Below, in pieces: positions 1 to 5,694 of a DNA stretch of 5,694 nucleotides. Source of the stretch: Alphaproteobacteria bacterium (lineage in GTDB: Bacteria; Pseudomonadota; Alphaproteobacteria; UBA2136; UBA6156). Position numbers and translations under genes: made by a program. Every line of letters starts with the position of its first letter. Position 1 is the first letter of the stretch. The stretch covers positions 1-5,694 of the forward strand of contig JAIXXE010000152.1 of NCBI GenBank assembly GCA_027490875.1, written 5' to 3'. The notes under the pieces were generated by a model, which had not been told where the DNA came from, searched no databases, and saw only the letters and a program-made list of their open reading frames with translations.

Positions 1-618
1 TGCACCAGCAGCTTGAAGCGCTGCGGCATCCGTGCCAGCCATGCTCTGAATGTTTTGACCAAGAATTGACGCTGCCTCTGCTGCCGTGAGGTAACGACCA
101 GCCTCAGTATTGAACTGGCCCATGCCGCTCTCATAGCCCTTCTGAAGAGCCTCGTTCTGAGCCGAGAGAGCCGCAGCGTTTGCATCTCGAATAGCCCGCG
201 CTGTAAACTCAGCGCTCCGGCTACCACCAAACGTACCACCGCCAACGAATGTGCGGTTTACTGCAGGCAATAAGTTCTCAGACAGGTTCCGACCAGCCGC
301 AGCGCCAATCCCAGAAACGACGTTCTGGGTATATGGGTTCATAAAGCTAGATGCGACGCCGGGATCCGTAAACGATCTCGTCCCGCCTGCGATATAATTA
401 CCCGCAGCCTGCGTATAAGGCTGATAGTTTCCGACGTTCTGCGAAATCATATTGAAGGCTTGCTGTTCCTGCGGCGCAAAAGCAGCGATACGTGGACCAG
501 CAGTATAAGGCTGATACTTGGCGCTTGTGGCTGTAGCGCCCCTTTCGATGCTCTTAGTATAGGCATCAACAAGCCACTGGGGTAGCTTGGTTTGGGTGAC
601 GGTTTCTGTGATAGCCAT
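1..618 (-). CDS. Phage structural protein of unknown function, N-terminal 206 residues (partial at left edge)
   Basis: The reading frame stays open from an ATG at 618-616 to the left edge, so the C-terminus is missing. The start is well supported: GGAGGA lies eight bases upstream (627-632), and the ATG shares one base with the stop of the preceding gene (TAATG). The protein opens MAITETVTQTKLPQWL. Residues about 35-69 carry two copies of YQPYT, followed by a FMNPYTQNVV motif (92-101) and a conserved-looking block, residues 110-145, containing RNLSENLLPAVN, GGGTFGGSR and ARAIRD. From about 146 it is Ala/Gln-rich and probably helical. From memory, this layout (a W near residue 15, YQPYT, MNPYT, RNLxENLLP, FGxSR) recurs in hypothetical or structural proteins of short-tailed phages beside tail and ejection genes. 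The exact function is not known to me. A tail-associated or ejected virion protein is my inference from neighbours and composition. No signal peptide or membrane segment is seen. Confidence 0.88.
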   Translation of the reverse strand, partial: MAITETVTQTKLPQWLVDAYTKSIERGATATSAKYQPYTAGPRIAAFAPQEQQAFNMISQNVGNYQPYTQAAGNYIAGGTRSFTDPGVASSFMNPYTQNVVSGIGAAAGRNLSENLLPAVNRTFVGGGTFGGSRSAEFTARAIRDANAAALSAQNEALQKGYESGMGQFNTEAGRYLTAAEAASILGQNIQSMAGTDAAALQAAGA

Positions 619-2795
619 TACGCCATTCCTCCAACAGCTTTGAGCATTTTATCTATACCCTTCTGGGGTTTTGCAATCTTTTTTACGTCCTTGCGGCCAG
701 CTTGACGACGCACCATTTGGCGCATTTTGTCAAGACGGCGCACGCCTTCATCGGTTGATCCATCACCAAGATCGGCTACATCCTGTGCACTCCAGACATA
801 TTCGCCATCGGATAGCCATGCAGGAATCTTATCTTCCTGACCGCTACCAATGCCTTTTACCTGTCCGGGGCCTTGGTGACCACCGTTCTTATGATACTCG
901 ACAAGATGCTTTACCATATCATCTTCGATTTCGCCGCCTTCTTTTTTGCCGGGGGCGGCAGCGGGGACGGTATTAGTAGTCGTAACCGGAGTTCCGCTCT
1001 GAATTGATTCTTGGCCGGTTATAGGATCTTTCGTAAAGAACAGAAACTCCGTCTCTTGATCTCCGCCCACTTGGCCATAGGTCGTTGGGGTGTAAGGATA
1101 GCGCGCGCCAGCCCCGCCAATCCCGCCGGTAAGCGTCGATCTCAGCGTTGTTGGCGTGAAGGTCAATCGAGTGGTGTCTGCAGGGAGTGTGCCACCGCCG
1201 CCACCGCCACCACCGACAGCGCCTGTCACCAGCGGAACAATGGTAGCTGCAGTGCTAACTATCTGAGCGGCGTCCTTTACTTTTTCTAGCGTGGTTTTCT
1301 TTTCTTCTTCCTTACGATTTTTCTCTTCATCAATCTTTTTTTGAAGTTCAGTTGACATTAGGAAGTCCTCAACCCCCGGAATAGCTGCGCCTATGCCGGC
1401 ACCCTCTGGAGTCGTAGTGGTCTTAGCCCCTGTCGAAACGATAGGATTCTTTTCGAATTCAGCTATACCAGCGAGTACTTCAGGCGATAGATTTGCTACA
1501 CCAGAAATAGCACCAGTAACAGCATCAGCGACTGGCGTAATCCTTTCACCACTGACAACAATGGTATCTTCCGCAGGTGTCTGAGAATCAGTCTGCGTCG
1601 TCTCCGCCGGAGTCTCCTGCACAAACTTTTCAGTTGGCGTTTCAAAGCCAGTTATAGCATCAGTAGCTGCGCTACTTCCAATTCCAGTGATAACATTAGC
1701 AGCCGTATCTGCGACAGCGCCAATCCTTTCACCGCTGGCTACAATCTCGCCCGTTACCTGATCAACGCCATCCACGACTGGGTTAGCGACTTCTGGTTGC
1801 GTTTGCTCTACAAACTTTTCAGCTGGCGTCTTGTAGCCAGTTATATCACCTACCCCTGCATTCTTTACGACCTCAGACAACAATGTATTACCTAAGGAGT
1901 TGCCTACTCCTTGTATTGTTTTAGAAATGGCGGTGACAACAATTTGCTCACCCAGTTCACCAACAGCATTCTTTACAACTTCTTTCGCAGTTTCTTTTGC
2001 AGCTTCGCTAACAAACGCATTAGTAACAGCAGTACTAATGTTATTTACAGCCTTTCCAATGGCCGCATTAGCGCCAGATACGTTCATTGCGCCCGCACTC
2101 GCCCCAGCAATTAAGGCTGACTTTAGCGGATCTTTTCCTGACATAACGCCGCCAACCATACCTGCGGAAGCGGCAGCAGCTATCTGATAGGGAAGGCTCA
2201 TGCCAGCAGTTAAAACAGCGGCAGCAATCGGCAACGCAAAGGCCGCGATATCCCCTACAACTCCCATACCTTCCTTAGCGTCAGTCGGTCCTGAAACCCA
2301 GCGCGTCGGACCTACTGAACCGTCAGGGTTTATAGTCCTTTCGCCTTGCTGTATGTCCCATGAAGCATTCTTACCCTTCGTGTCGCTTAAGTTCTGTGCA
2401 AATTTAACAGCCTCTAAAGCTCCTTCCGCACCGTCACCGCTAAATAGTACTTTACCACTGCGGTCGGTGACGCGGACAGGGCCGCCTCGGTATTCAAAGG
2501 AGTTTGCCGCCTGCCCCGCGATGTCGTAACCTGTGCCCTTGCCTAAGTTATCCGTAGGCGCCGCTAAGAAAGTACCCCTCGGCAGGGCGTTCGCCGCAGC
2601 CCGGCGGTCTGCAAGAGCGTCGTATGACATTGGCGCCGCAGCAGTCTCAATAACCGAAGGCGCCGCAGCCGGCGCAGCAACGGCAGGAGATCCAATACCT
2701 GCTACGGACGCAGGCGCTGCAGCTGGTGCAGAGTATCCGGCAGCAGCCAGAGCTTCCTCTAATTCGGGATAGCCAAGATAATAATCTTCATACAT
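618..2795 (-). CDS. Large Ala/Gly-rich phage virion protein, probably tail-associated or DNA-ejection protein
   Basis: The protein has 725 residues. It starts at ATG 2795-2793, one base overlapping the upstream stop (TAATG), with GGGAG nine bases upstream. Visible layout: an Ala/Pro-rich segment (21-57); a compact mixed domain (about 99-171, with VRVTDRSGKVLFSGDG); a hydrophobic Ala/Gly stretch (about 176-245); a helical region (246-315); two imperfect repeats (318-375 and 381-435) sharing TPxEKFV and SGERI; a highly charged Lys/Glu helix (481-511); eight glycines (528-535); a GARYPYTPTTYGQ motif (562-574); and a basic C-terminal domain (644-703) with IPAWLSDGEYVW and DEGVRRLDKMR. From memory, related 'IPAxLSDGEFV...GaxxLdxMr' C-termini occur in many phage virion proteins near tail genes, so I place it in the structural module. 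A role in passing DNA through the envelope is inferred from the hydrophobic stretch and position. No catalytic motif is recognised, and a scaffold or tape-like role is an alternative. Confidence 0.85.
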   Translation of the reverse strand: MYEDYYLGYPELEEALAAAGYSAPAAAPASVAGIGSPAVAAPAAAPSVIETAAAPMSYDALADRRAAANALPRGTFLAAPTDNLGKGTGYDIAGQAANSFEYRGGPVRVTDRSGKVLFSGDGAEGALEAVKFAQNLSDTKGKNASWDIQQGERTINPDGSVGPTRWVSGPTDAKEGMGVVGDIAAFALPIAAAVLTAGMSLPYQIAAAASAGMVGGVMSGKDPLKSALIAGASAGAMNVSGANAAIGKAVNNISTAVTNAFVSEAAKETAKEVVKNAVGELGEQIVVTAISKTIQGVGNSLGNTLLSEVVKNAGVGDITGYKTPAEKFVEQTQPEVANPVVDGVDQVTGEIVASGERIGAVADTAANVITGIGSSAATDAITGFETPTEKFVQETPAETTQTDSQTPAEDTIVVSGERITPVADAVTGAISGVANLSPEVLAGIAEFEKNPIVSTGAKTTTTPEGAGIGAAIPGVEDFLMSTELQKKIDEEKNRKEEEKKTTLEKVKDAAQIVSTAATIVPLVTGAVGGGGGGGGTLPADTTRLTFTPTTLRSTLTGGIGGAGARYPYTPTTYGQVGGDQETEFLFFTKDPITGQESIQSGTPVTTTNTVPAAAPGKKEGGEIEDDMVKHLVEYHKNGGHQGPGQVKGIGSGQEDKIPAWLSDGEYVWSAQDVADLGDGSTDEGVRRLDKMRQMVRRQAGRKDVKKIAKPQKGIDKMLKAVGGMA
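627..632 (-). promoter_or_regulatory. Strong Shine-Dalgarno site for the leftmost gene
   Basis: On the minus strand this reads GGAGGA, eight bases before the ATG at 618-616. It lies inside the last codons of the upstream 725-residue gene, whose C-terminus GGMA is partly encoded by it. It is the best ribosome binding site among these junctions and fixes the start of the leftmost gene. It also suggests that this gene can be initiated independently of coupling. Confidence 0.75.
1191..1214 (-). repeat. Run of eight glycine codons
   Basis: Eight consecutive GGC/GGT codons encode residues 528-535 of the 725-residue protein. They directly follow a short hydrophobic segment (about 510-527) and precede a Thr-rich stretch. 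This is probably a flexible hinge between the charged-helix region and the C-terminal part. The triplet run could expand or contract by replication slippage. Confidence 0.7.
1491..1844 (-). repeat. Imperfect tandem duplication inside the 725-residue protein gene
   Basis: Copy one encodes residues about 318-375 (bases 1671-1844) and copy two residues about 381-435 (bases 1491-1655). Each begins ITG(Y/F)xTPxEKFV and has SGERI 34 to 36 residues later, followed by VAD and a Gly/Ser/Ala-rich stretch. The bases are alike as well as the amino acids: acaaacttttcag occurs in both copies, followed by tggcgt and then ccagttata a little further on. That indicates duplication rather than convergence. The segment between the two motifs is free to vary and contains Thr/Glu/Pro-rich linkers, so the copies are probably flexible or spacer-like modules. 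Confidence 0.75.
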
Positions 2796-3046
2796 TACGA
2801 ACTGCTCCCGCCGCTATTAAGCGTCTGTATAAACCGCATTGCCCATTCTTTCCAGTCATCAAACTGATATGGATTAGGAGCGCTACTTTCAGCTATTTTG
2901 TTCACAGCCAGCAAGCCAGCCCCCCAATCCTGCCAGTTGCCGCCCGGCATCATCTTAACGACAGTACCAAGCTGCTCAAGATCAGGATACATATAATCAG
3001 CCCAGTCAATGAAGTTATCAATGCCGCGAGGATCAACACCAATCAT
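2795..3046 (-). CDS. Small conserved-looking phage protein of unknown function
   Basis: This gene encodes 83 residues between two virion protein genes. Its ATG (3046-3044) overlaps the upstream TGA by four bases (ATGA), and its TAA overlaps the next ATG by one base. Both overlaps argue that it is a real gene read through coupled translation; no clear ribosome binding site precedes it. The protein is acidic and rich in tryptophan and other aromatics, with DWADYMYPDLEQL near the N-terminus, GGNWQDWGAGLLAVNK in the middle and PYQFDDWKEWAMRF near the C-terminus, ending in a Gly/Ser tail. No membrane segment, signal peptide or cysteine is seen. I recall similar QFDDWxxWAxRF endings in small phage proteins beside tail genes, but I know of no assigned function. 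A minor virion component or an assembly factor for one neighbour is an inference from position. Confidence 0.8.
   Translation of the reverse strand: MIGVDPRGIDNFIDWADYMYPDLEQLGTVVKMMPGGNWQDWGAGLLAVNKIAESSAPNPYQFDDWKEWAMRFIQTLNSGGSSS
2805..2809 (-). promoter_or_regulatory. Shine-Dalgarno site for the 725-residue protein
   Basis: The minus strand reads GGGAG nine bases before the ATG at 2795-2793. It lies within the final Ser/Gly codons of the upstream 83-residue gene. It supports the start at 2795 together with the TAATG overlap, where coupled re-initiation is also likely. Confidence 0.5.
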
Positions 3047-4647
3047 GACTGGTATCTGCCATCGGCGACTTCAATGTGAGCAATAACATTACCCATCTGA
3101 TAGTCTCCGCCGACCGTGTTCGAGCTAAACTTAAAGCGAAGCTCGCGCCGCTGTTCCTTAAAGAACACCTGCTGTTCATACTTCTCATCAGCCACAGCCG
3201 GGAAGCTGCGCAGCGGGCCATAGACTTCAGGCGCACGGGCGTTAATTCTTCCCGTGATCTGCGCAGTCATGTCGCCCTGCTGTACGAAGTCAGGCTCGAT
3301 CATCTCGACGTGAATTGAGCGGCTGCGTGGATTGTCATCCGTGAGCAACGATATGTCTCCAGTCTCGAAATAGCTTTCGATGGCATTAATCTGCGCGCCA
3401 TCAATCTCATCGACGCCAAATTCATGCTGCCAAATACGATATAGATCCGGACCATTGCTGATCACGCGAAATGCTTCGTCTTCAGTAACGCGGTTATCAT
3501 CGCCTTGAGTGATACGGATGTCAGGAACGCCCGGGCTAATTGGATTAACGCCGGCAAGGATCGGACGGTTCAGCGAACCAGCGTAAATGCCAGCAGAGCG
3601 CCCCAGATTCGGCAGCTCTGTGTCGTACCATGTCTGCTCTCGTGCATTATAGATTACAGCGTGCGTGCATTCAGTCGCATCGCCACGCGGGTAGCACCAC
3701 CAGATCTCGCCAAAGCGCGGAACCTTGTAGGCGAAAATCTTATTCGCATACGGACGGTTCAAGCCGTCAAAGAAATAGTTAATGTTCATGTTGTTCGGAA
3801 CTTCGCGGACAACACCGTTGTACATCATGAAACGACCATCACCAACCCAGAAGTAAATCCCGTCATACTCGATGACGCTATTGGCCGAGATGATTGACGA
3901 CGACGAACTGATCGTGTCGAACGCAAAAACATCCGTGCCACCCGTGTAGTAGGTGCGGATCAGGCTATCAAGCGTCCAGAAAAGGCCGGCAGGGTTCTGA
4001 CCACCACCACGCAGCGGAAGGCCCTTGACGATCTTCGAGGATGCAATGAACGCATCACCCGCATCACCACTGGTAAAGTTCGTGGGATCGTTTGCATCCG
4101 ACCACTTCACGAACCCGTTCTGGGAAAACATAAATAGGTAAGGGTGTAACACCACAACGCCGCCACTCACGCCGTCCGTTGGGATTGGAGTCAGTGGTGT
4201 TGTGCCATAGATGTCGCCAAGATATGCGGGGAAGTTCGTACCGGTTGAAATATCGAGAGCGGCCTCTGTGGCGTGTGCGATCAGCACAGTCGAACTGCCC
4301 GCCCCGTCATAGAGCGCGTCGAACTGCCACATAAATTCTGCGCCTCCTGTGTACGTCGTAGGCGTGCGCGAAACCACAGAGCTGGTGTTGCCCGATACGT
4401 CGATTGTCATGCGCTGTAGGCCCTCACCATAGCCCATATGGGTATAGGTGAAGTTGTTCAGCGATTGCAGGTGAAACTGATTAACAGCTCCTTCGACGAA
4501 GTTCGTAATCTGCCGGTACCCGCCTATCTTGCGCGGGAGCCCGCGCTGGAATCGAACCCACTGTCCGTCAACGTAGAAGTTTCCTTCAAACTTTGTGCCA
4601 TCACGCTTGATGCCGGGCTCTGATTTAACGTTAACGGGTACGAGCAT
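3043..4647 (-). CDS. Phage tail nozzle / packaged-DNA-stabilisation-like structural protein
   Basis: The gene encodes 534 residues from ATG 4647-4645. An in-frame start at 4818 would overlap the preceding gene by about 150 bases and add unrelated residues, so I reject it. The chosen start has GGGG eight bases upstream and gives MLVPVNVKSEPGIKRDGT. The N-terminal motif PGIKRDGTxF...YVDGQWVRFxRGLPRKIGGY (11-44) is characteristic of a structural family common in short-tailed phages. Other marks are IVKGLPLRGGG (206-215), the block 259-281 containing YDGIYFWVGDGRFMMYNG, EIWWCYP (314-320) with AVIYNAREQTWY, and a C-terminal SSNTVGGDYQMGNV (508-521) near the end. The repeated short strands with aromatic and DG turns suggest a beta-propeller-like fold. 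Phages often annotate such proteins as gp10-like DNA stabilisation or tail tube/nozzle proteins, which would close the portal channel and carry the receptor-binding parts. That role is inferred from family resemblance and neighbours, as I could not run a comparison. Confidence 0.85.
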   Translation of the reverse strand: MLVPVNVKSEPGIKRDGTKFEGNFYVDGQWVRFQRGLPRKIGGYRQITNFVEGAVNQFHLQSLNNFTYTHMGYGEGLQRMTIDVSGNTSSVVSRTPTTYTGGAEFMWQFDALYDGAGSSTVLIAHATEAALDISTGTNFPAYLGDIYGTTPLTPIPTDGVSGGVVVLHPYLFMFSQNGFVKWSDANDPTNFTSGDAGDAFIASSKIVKGLPLRGGGQNPAGLFWTLDSLIRTYYTGGTDVFAFDTISSSSSIISANSVIEYDGIYFWVGDGRFMMYNGVVREVPNNMNINYFFDGLNRPYANKIFAYKVPRFGEIWWCYPRGDATECTHAVIYNAREQTWYDTELPNLGRSAGIYAGSLNRPILAGVNPISPGVPDIRITQGDDNRVTEDEAFRVISNGPDLYRIWQHEFGVDEIDGAQINAIESYFETGDISLLTDDNPRSRSIHVEMIEPDFVQQGDMTAQITGRINARAPEVYGPLRSFPAVADEKYEQQVFFKEQRRELRFKFSSNTVGGDYQMGNVIAHIEVADGRYQS

Positions 4648-4666
4648 TTTAATTACCCCAGAATGA

Positions 4667-5005
4667 TTATGCGGGCGTATCCGGCCATGCGGGGTTAAAT
4701 GGATCAGTAGTGTTTGCAGGTAAGTCGCGCAGCTCTTGGCGATAGACAGCCCATTCCTCCGCGTCCACTGGCGCGTCAGCAAGCTGCGTCCAGTCGCAGT
4801 TAGATAGCAAAACAGCACGGCGTGAGCGCAGAGCTTTCCATTCGGCGTCTATTTCTTCCTGCGGCGTCGGTGGCGCAGTGAATGTCTCGCCGTCGTAGAG
4901 ATCGCCTATGTTTCCAGTATCGGACTGAACCCAGTTGTCGCCAAGAGGTTCATCCGCAACCGCAGCGTTGGTTACTATACCGTCTTCAATGATTAGATAG
5001 CGCAT
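4667..5005 (-). CDS. Phage tail fibre assembly / tail assembly chaperone-like protein
   Basis: The gene encodes 112 residues. I start it at ATG 5005-5003 because AAGGA sits five bases upstream and the product begins MRYLIIEDGIV, typical of the family; a TTG at 5020 would add five residues and overlap the preceding gene. The N-terminal half (1-48) is a small beta-rich domain ending in GDLYDGETFTAPP. The C-terminal half holds the diagnostic helix-loop segment RRAVLLSNCDWTQLADAP (62-79) followed by EEWAVYRQELRDLP (83-96), which matches the phage tail assembly chaperone type (Pfam Phage_tail_APC) found beside many tail fibre genes. It lies eight bases after the stop of a likely receptor-binding protein, consistent with helping that protein fold, trimerise or attach. 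It is probably a cytoplasmic helper, although some relatives may stay on the fibre tip. The length is ordinary for the family. The 19-base gap to the next gene shows no terminator. Confidence 0.9.
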   Translation of the reverse strand: MRYLIIEDGIVTNAAVADEPLGDNWVQSDTGNIGDLYDGETFTAPPTPQEEIDAEWKALRSRRAVLLSNCDWTQLADAPVDAEEWAVYRQELRDLPANTTDPFNPAWPDTPA

Positions 5006-5010
5006 AAATA

Positions 5011-5015
5011 TCCTT
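5011..5015 (-). promoter_or_regulatory. Shine-Dalgarno site deciding the start of the tail assembly gene
   Basis: The minus strand reads AAGGA five bases before the ATG at 5005-5003. It overlaps the TAA stop (5016-5014) of the upstream tail protein, so ribosomes finishing that gene end on the binding site. This favours the ATG at 5005 over the in-frame TTG at 5020. Confidence 0.7.
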
Positions 5016-5694
5016 ACCAAGTGTAGACGCGGCAGTAGCCATCACCACCAGCGCCGCCGTTTGATGTAGTAGTGGACGAAGCTGCCCCGCCGCCGCCACC
5101 GCCAGCAATACCACCCGCTCCTCCCGGCTGAGCCGCAGCCGTATAAGTACTCGCTGCCTGTAGCGTAAACGCACTAGCGAGATTTGATGTAGTAGACACC
5201 ACGTTAGCTCCGGTAGACGACCCGGAAGCTATATAGTATGTGCCATTATAGGTGATATCCTTATAACCTGTAGCCGATGCGGAGTCAGTCGCTAGCGTCC
5301 AACTTGTGGTTGGGGCGGTAGAGTAGTAAATATCCGGCGTACTGGTGGTCATTACCCAAGTGTTTGTTGCGCTAATAAAACGCACGGTACGCCCTACAGA
5401 AGTAGCGATGGTCGGAAGGTTTGACCAAGTTACACCGTTATCCGTAGAGTACCTAGACAAGCTACCGCCAGCTGCAACAATAACTAGAGAGGCAGAAGCA
5501 GATATGGTGTACGGAGTACTCGCACCGGAAGCGTAACTTGTCCACGAGCTAAGGTCTGTAGACACAAACACGGTCCCATTGTTACGTAATGCGTAATATC
5601 GCGTTCCGTCATAGGTAATGCTACGGATGTCCGCATTTGCACCGCCAGCCACATTTGCGCGAGTCCATGTAATAAGGTCACTAGAATAGTATAA
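5014..5694 (-). CDS. Tail fibre / receptor-binding protein with Asp-box-like repeats, C-terminal part (partial at right edge)
   Basis: The frame is open from the right edge to TAA 5016-5014, giving the last 226 residues; a GTG at 5652 lies inside it and is not the real start, since the repeat pattern continues upstream. Short blocks recur about every 41 residues: YSSDLITW (3-10), VSTDLSSW (44-51), YSTDNGVTW (82-90), YSTAPTTSW (124-132) and a worn VSTTSNLASAF (166-176). The third fits the S-x-D-x-G-x-x-W Asp-box consensus of sialidase/BNR propellers. Between them come strands such as ITYDGTRYYAL and ITYNGTYYIAS. This predicts successive beta-propeller blades. After residue 189 the chain becomes glycine-rich (PGGAGGIAGGGGGG, then NGGAGGDGYCRVYTW), resembling the glycine-rich tips of phage adhesins. 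The role is probably binding of a host surface sugar or protein. No sialidase catalytic residues can be identified in this fragment, so I do not call it an enzyme. The adjacent assembly-chaperone gene supports a fibre role. Confidence 0.85.
   Translation of the reverse strand, partial: LYYSSDLITWTRANVAGGANADIRSITYDGTRYYALRNNGTVFVSTDLSSWTSYASGASTPYTISASASLVIVAAGGSLSRYSTDNGVTWSNLPTIATSVGRTVRFISATNTWVMTTSTPDIYYSTAPTTSWTLATDSASATGYKDITYNGTYYIASGSSTGANVVSTTSNLASAFTLQAASTYTAAAQPGGAGGIAGGGGGGAASSTTTSNGGAGGDGYCRVYTW
5041..5127 (-). repeat. Glycine-rich C-terminal tip of the tail protein
   Basis: Residues about 190-218 form two glycine clusters (six consecutive glycines in the first) separated by an Ala/Ser/Thr linker, ending shortly before the C-terminus GYCRVYTW. 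Known phage adhesins use glycine-rich motifs as polyglycine helices carrying variable loops that contact the receptor. Here that function is inferred. Confidence 0.55.
5196..5685 (-). repeat. Five Asp-box-like protein repeats, period about 41 residues
   Basis: The serine of each (Y/V)S(S/T) motif falls at residues 4, 45, 83, 125 and 167 of the fragment (codons near bases 5685, 5562, 5448, 5322 and 5196). Spacings are 41, 38, 42 and 42. The last copy has lost the Asp and Trp, suggesting the edge of the repeat domain. More copies are likely beyond the right edge. The bases themselves have diverged, so this is an old protein-level repeat and not a recent DNA duplication. Confidence 0.7.

Noticed and set aside
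1900..2772. Chain of plus-strand open frames (1900-2187, 2200-2529, 2533-2772)
   Set aside because: They are Ala/Ser/Pro-rich shadows of the antisense Ala/Gly-rich coding sequence, have no ribosome binding sites, and oppose an otherwise one-direction operon.
3033..3236. Minus-strand 67-residue frame inside the nozzle-like gene
   Set aside because: It overlaps two well-supported genes in another frame and has low-complexity Arg/Ser/Met-rich content typical of out-of-frame translation.
4625..4634. Palindrome ttaacgttaa as a possible operator
   Set aside because: It lies in the codons for VNVK just inside the 534-residue gene and follows from two adjacent GTTAA-type codon pairs; no second copy or promoter is nearby.
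4648..4666. Possible promoter or terminator in the largest intergenic gap
   Set aside because: Only 19 bases, with no hairpin and no recognisable promoter boxes; it holds just a weak GGGG ribosome binding site.
4648..4818. In-frame 57-residue N-terminal extension of the 534-residue protein
   Set aside because: It would lie entirely across the tail assembly gene and the gap after it; the extra residues look unlike the family, and the ATG at 4647 gives the expected N-terminus with a plausible ribosome binding site.
5650..5652. GTG as the start of the right-hand tail protein
   Set aside because: The frame stays open upstream to the edge and encodes another repeat block (YSSDLITW), so the gene continues beyond the window.
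5484..5681. Minus-strand 65-residue frame inside the tail protein
   Set aside because: The alternative frame carries the clear Asp-box repeats; this one shows no domain-like pattern.
5014..5694. Sialidase enzyme call for the tail protein
   Set aside because: Only Asp-box-like repeats are seen; the catalytic arginine triad, Asp and Tyr/Glu pair of sialidases cannot be identified in the available part.

Overview
The window is a piece of tailed double-stranded DNA phage (or prophage) genome. Every believable gene lies on the minus strand, so the module is transcribed from right to left. In transcription order the genes are: the C-terminal part of a repeat-built, probably receptor-binding tail protein (5014-5694, open at the right edge); a small tail-fibre assembly/chaperone-like protein (4667-5005); a 534-residue virion protein that looks like a podovirus tail nozzle / packaged-DNA-stabilisation type protein (3043-4647); an 83-residue unknown (2795-3046); a 725-residue low-complexity virion protein, probably DNA-ejection or tail-associated (618-2795); and the N-terminal 206 residues of another phage structural family (1-618, open at the left edge). 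Coding density is close to complete: the largest gap between genes is 19 bases. There is no RNA gene, transposase, CRISPR array or convincing promoter or terminator.

The organism cannot be named from sequence alone. The mixture of protein types resembles short-tailed phages of Gram-negative, often aquatic, proteobacteria, including many known only from metagenomes. Base composition is about half G+C by eye, with no sharp change across the window, so nothing suggests a recently inserted segment. No integrase, repressor or lysis gene is visible, so a lytic phage and a prophage cannot be told apart here.

The genes read as one late-expressed adsorption and DNA-delivery module. The right-hand protein would contact the host surface and the small protein next to it would help it fold or assemble. 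The 534-residue protein would form part of the tail tube or nozzle. The left-hand alanine/glycine-rich proteins are candidates for tail-associated or ejected proteins. The left four genes are tightly stacked (ATGA, TAATG and TAATG junctions), implying coupled translation and a fixed production ratio.

I do not see a defence system or other obviously undescribed machinery. The most interesting signals are a roughly 41-residue Asp-box-like repeat ending in a glycine-rich tip in the tail protein, and an imperfect tandem duplication (TPxEKFV...SGERI) plus a hydrophobic glycine/alanine stretch in the 725-residue protein.
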